From: an uncultured Bacteroidota bacterium
Lineage (GTDB): Bacteria; Bacteroidota; Bacteroidia; Flavobacteriales; Schleiferiaceae
NCBI GenBank assembly: GCA_913056475.1
Contig: CAJXMS010000097.1
Span: forward strand, 1 to 7,922
DNA: 7,922 nt
Direction: 5' to 3'
The translations under genes and the position numbers were made by a program. The notes beneath the pieces are model-generated. The model saw only the letters and a program-made list of their open reading frames with translations, had not been told where the DNA came from and did no database searches. Positions 6,660 through 7,922 of the stretch are shown piece after piece (the first letter of the stretch is position 1; every line of letters starts with the position of its first letter).

Positions 6660-6938
6660 CTATTGATAATCTTTGAGCGGGTAGTCTGAGAGATCGCCCT
6701 TCAGGATTTTAAGGACAAAGGGGCACTGGCCTCCTTCAAAACTGCGCAGAATTTCTTCCTGCAGGGCAGCGAAAACCTGCGGCCCGGGGCCGTAGACCTG
6801 GGTACTTAATCGCTGGGTCACTACTTTGATACCGGGGCGGGCGTGCAGGCGCTCCAAAAAGTCATCGATGCGTTCCAGATATTGATCTTCCAAAGGGTAC
6901 TGGGAGATGTCTACCGTAATAGGGTCATTTTCCTCCAT
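6660..6938 (-). CDS. MTH1187/YkoF-family thiamine-binding-like protein
   Basis: A 92-residue soluble protein without signal peptide or membrane segment. It fits the small MTH1187/YkoF-like ferredoxin-fold family: an opening strand ITVDISQYPLEDQY (7-20), a helix IDDFLERLHARPGI (24-37), the diagnostic LSTQVYGPGPQVFAALQEEI (44-63, compare 'STQV.G....V' in the family), and the closing strand FVLKILKGD (74-82). YkoF of Bacillus binds thiamine or HMP; other family members are less well defined. Its start overlaps the end of the PcrB-like gene by 14 nt and its TAG is immediately followed by the transporter ATG, so it is tightly coupled to transport. A cytosolic thiamine chaperone, sensor or carrier is plausible. 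Confidence 0.85.
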   Translation of the reverse strand: MEENDPITVDISQYPLEDQYLERIDDFLERLHARPGIKVVTQRLSTQVYGPGPQVFAALQEEILRSFEGGQCPFVLKILKGDLSDYPLKDYQ

Positions 6939-7674
6939 CGTGGGCAGCGTTTACCATTTCGGCCAGCAAAGATGGGTCTTTTTCCAGGGCGTTGCCAATG
7001 ACGATCACATCAGCACCGGCCTGGCAATTGCCTTGCACTTTTTCCGGAGTGAGAATGCCCCCCCCGACGATAAGCGGCACTTGAATGGCCTGCCTTACTT
7101 CCCGGATCATGGTTTCGGAAATAGGCCGCTCCGCTCCGCTGCCCCCATCCATGTAAATGAGGCGTAAGCCCAGTAATTCGCCGGCCAGGGCGGTAGCGCT
7201 GGCTATTTCGGGTTTGTCCCAGGGTATAGGCTGGCTGCCACTCATGTAGCTGGCAGTGGTGGGCTGCCCGCTGTGGATAAGCATATAGCCGGTGGGCATT
7301 ACTTCCAGGTCCATTTGGCGGAGGTAGGGGGCAGCTACTACCTGACTGCCGATCAGGTATTCCGGGTTGCGCCCGGAGATGAGGCTTAGGAACAGGAGCG
7401 CATCGGCGGCCGGGGATAGCTGCATAAGGCTGCCCGGGAAGAGCACCACCGGCAGGGAGCAGTGCTGCTGAAGGGTGTTGATGCATGTTTCTAAGGCATC
7501 ACGGGTGAGCAAGCTACCGCCTACAAAAATGTAGTCGGCTTGTGCTTTTTGAGCGCTTTGGGCCAGGTTGATTAACTCCCGGGGGCCGCTCCGGTCCGGA
7601 TCTACCAGAACCGCGAGTGCCGGGGCTTGCTGGGCCCGGTGCTTTTCTAAAGATGCCAATACTTGCCTGCTCAT
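6925..7674 (-). CDS. PcrB-like geranylgeranylglyceryl/heptaprenylglyceryl phosphate synthase
   Basis: A 249-residue TIM-barrel enzyme, normal length for the family, that joins glycerol-1-phosphate to a long prenyl diphosphate to make an ether-linked lipid precursor. Barrel motifs run in order: LAVLVDPDR (20-28), DYIFVGGSLLT (47-57), PVVLFPGS (75-82), ISGRNPEYLIG (99-109), PTGYMLIHSG (127-136), LIYMDGGSGAERP (172-184), LIVGGGI (201-207) and VIVIGNALEKDP (223-234). YMDGGSGA, VGGGI and GNALEKDP bind the phosphate of glycerol-1-phosphate. The pattern fits the bacterial group II synthases common in Bacteroidota; prenyl chain length cannot be read from sequence alone. It is first in the operon, and its TGA overlaps the next gene by 14 nt. 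A role in thiamine metabolism is not expected; co-transcription may be a neighbourhood effect. Confidence 0.93.
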   Translation of the reverse strand: MSRQVLASLEKHRAQQAPALAVLVDPDRSGPRELINLAQSAQKAQADYIFVGGSLLTRDALETCINTLQQHCSLPVVLFPGSLMQLSPAADALLFLSLISGRNPEYLIGSQVVAAPYLRQMDLEVMPTGYMLIHSGQPTTASYMSGSQPIPWDKPEIASATALAGELLGLRLIYMDGGSGAERPISETMIREVRQAIQVPLIVGGGILTPEKVQGNCQAGADVIVIGNALEKDPSLLAEMVNAAHDGGK

Positions 7675-7684
7675 ATGCTGGCAA

Positions 7685-7692
7685 CAAACCTA
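7685..7692 (-). promoter_or_regulatory. Bacteroidetes-type -7 promoter box for the PcrB-transport operon
   Basis: TAGGTTTG on the minus strand matches TAnnTTTG exactly and ends 10 nt before the PcrB-like start codon. A start 4-7 nt downstream would leave only a few leader nucleotides, so this transcript may be nearly leaderless. No clear -33 TTTG is visible. The close fit of box to start codon could be chance, hence moderate confidence. Confidence 0.5.
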
Positions 7693-7734
7693 CTAAAAAG
7701 CGCGCATGCTGGTGCTATGATTTAGGGGGAAAAT

Positions 7735-7922
7735 ATGAGGGATGAGCGTGCTTATGAACGTAGCGGAAGTGCTGGTAGCGCCAGGGATAGGAGCGAAGCG
7801 CCCGCAGGCGCGGCGGCCCCCGGCCCGGCTCCTGAGGAGGCGACGGCAGGAGCCACATCTCAAGGTGCGGATGCGATGGCATCAGGCTCATCCGCGGTCG
7901 CGGAGCGTGTCTTCACCATGGA
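7735..7922 (+). CDS. Possible partial open frame, low-complexity, running off the contig end
   Basis: An ATG at 7735 opens a frame with no stop through 62 codons to the contig end, preceded by AGGGGG five nt upstream. The product would be rich in Ala, Gly, Ser, Arg and Glu with no recognisable domain and no signal peptide. High GC here makes long open frames likely by chance, a Shine-Dalgarno-like site means little in Bacteroidota, and the same bases hold a chain of inverted repeats. I consider a non-coding element more likely. Confidence 0.15.
   Translation, partial: MRDERAYERSGSAGSARDRSEAPAGAAAPGPAPEEATAGATSQGADAMASGSSAVAERVFTM
7772..7904. repeat. GC-rich stretch with adjoining inverted repeats (candidate structured or multicopy element)
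   Basis: Five perfect inverted repeats lie in about 130 nt: CTGG/CCAG (7772-7775, 7781-7784), GCGCC/GGCGC with a 4-nt loop (7798-7802, 7807-7811), GGCTCCTG/CAGGAGCC (7827-7834, 7847-7854), GCGGATG/CATCCGC (7867-7873, 7889-7895) and TCCGCG/CGCGGA (7891-7896, 7899-7904). The last two overlap, and GATGC/GCATC (7870-7874, 7879-7883) is a further alternative. The stretch is visibly richer in GC than the genes beside it. It lies upstream of the PcrB-like operon and reaches the contig end. It could be a dispersed intergenic repeat, a non-coding RNA or part of a GC-rich gene; strand is unknown. Confidence 0.5.

Noticed and set aside
1..7922. CRISPR array, tRNA, rRNA, transposase or phage genes
   Set aside because: No regularly spaced direct repeats, no tRNA-like cloverleaf or rRNA blocks, and no recombinase or transposase motifs were seen in any frame.

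Overview
The window looks like a single contig from a Bacteroidota (Bacteroidetes) genome of moderately high GC. The evidence is two TonB-dependent receptors, one with a carboxypeptidase-regulatory-like N-terminal extension; two good copies of the Bacteroidetes -7 promoter box (TAnnTTTG) in the right places; a PcrB-type prenylglyceryl-phosphate synthase; and a lipoprotein in place of a free periplasmic binding protein. All convincing genes lie on the minus strand, so transcription runs from high to low coordinates. The class cannot be settled by eye. Bases 1-30 are not genomic: they match the Illumina TruSeq read-1 adapter, so the first receptor gene is cut by the contig end and its last six apparent residues (DRKSVV) are an artefact.

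Layout in the direction of transcription. (1) 7922-7675: a GC-rich stretch with several adjoining inverted repeats (possible structured intergenic element, possibly multicopy), overlapped by a low-confidence plus-strand open frame that runs off the end. (2) 7674-5611: a tightly packed four-gene operon behind a -7 box: PcrB-like synthase, MTH1187/YkoF-type thiamine-binding-like protein, PnuC-family vitamin transporter, NadR-like P-loop kinase. Genes overlap by 14 nt, abut stop-to-start, and overlap by about 13 nt. (3) 5610-5308: a regulatory region with a -7 box, a clear TPP (THI-box) riboswitch and a leader with several mutually exclusive hairpins. (4) 5307-31: a TPP-controlled operon: TonB-dependent receptor with carboxypeptidase-regulatory-like domain, NMT1/THI5-like lipoprotein, and a second, BtuB-like TonB-dependent receptor (3' end missing).

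Taken together the window reads as a salvage and uptake locus for thiamine or its pyrimidine precursor (HMP or formylaminopyrimidine). The receptors would bring the compound across the outer membrane, the THI5-like lipoprotein would bind it, the PnuC-family protein (probably PnuT-like) would move it across the inner membrane, and the NadR-like kinase may trap it by phosphorylation. The riboswitch and family assignments are strong; the shared substrate and the chain of hand-offs are inference. PcrB is a membrane-lipid-type enzyme and probably only shares the promoter.
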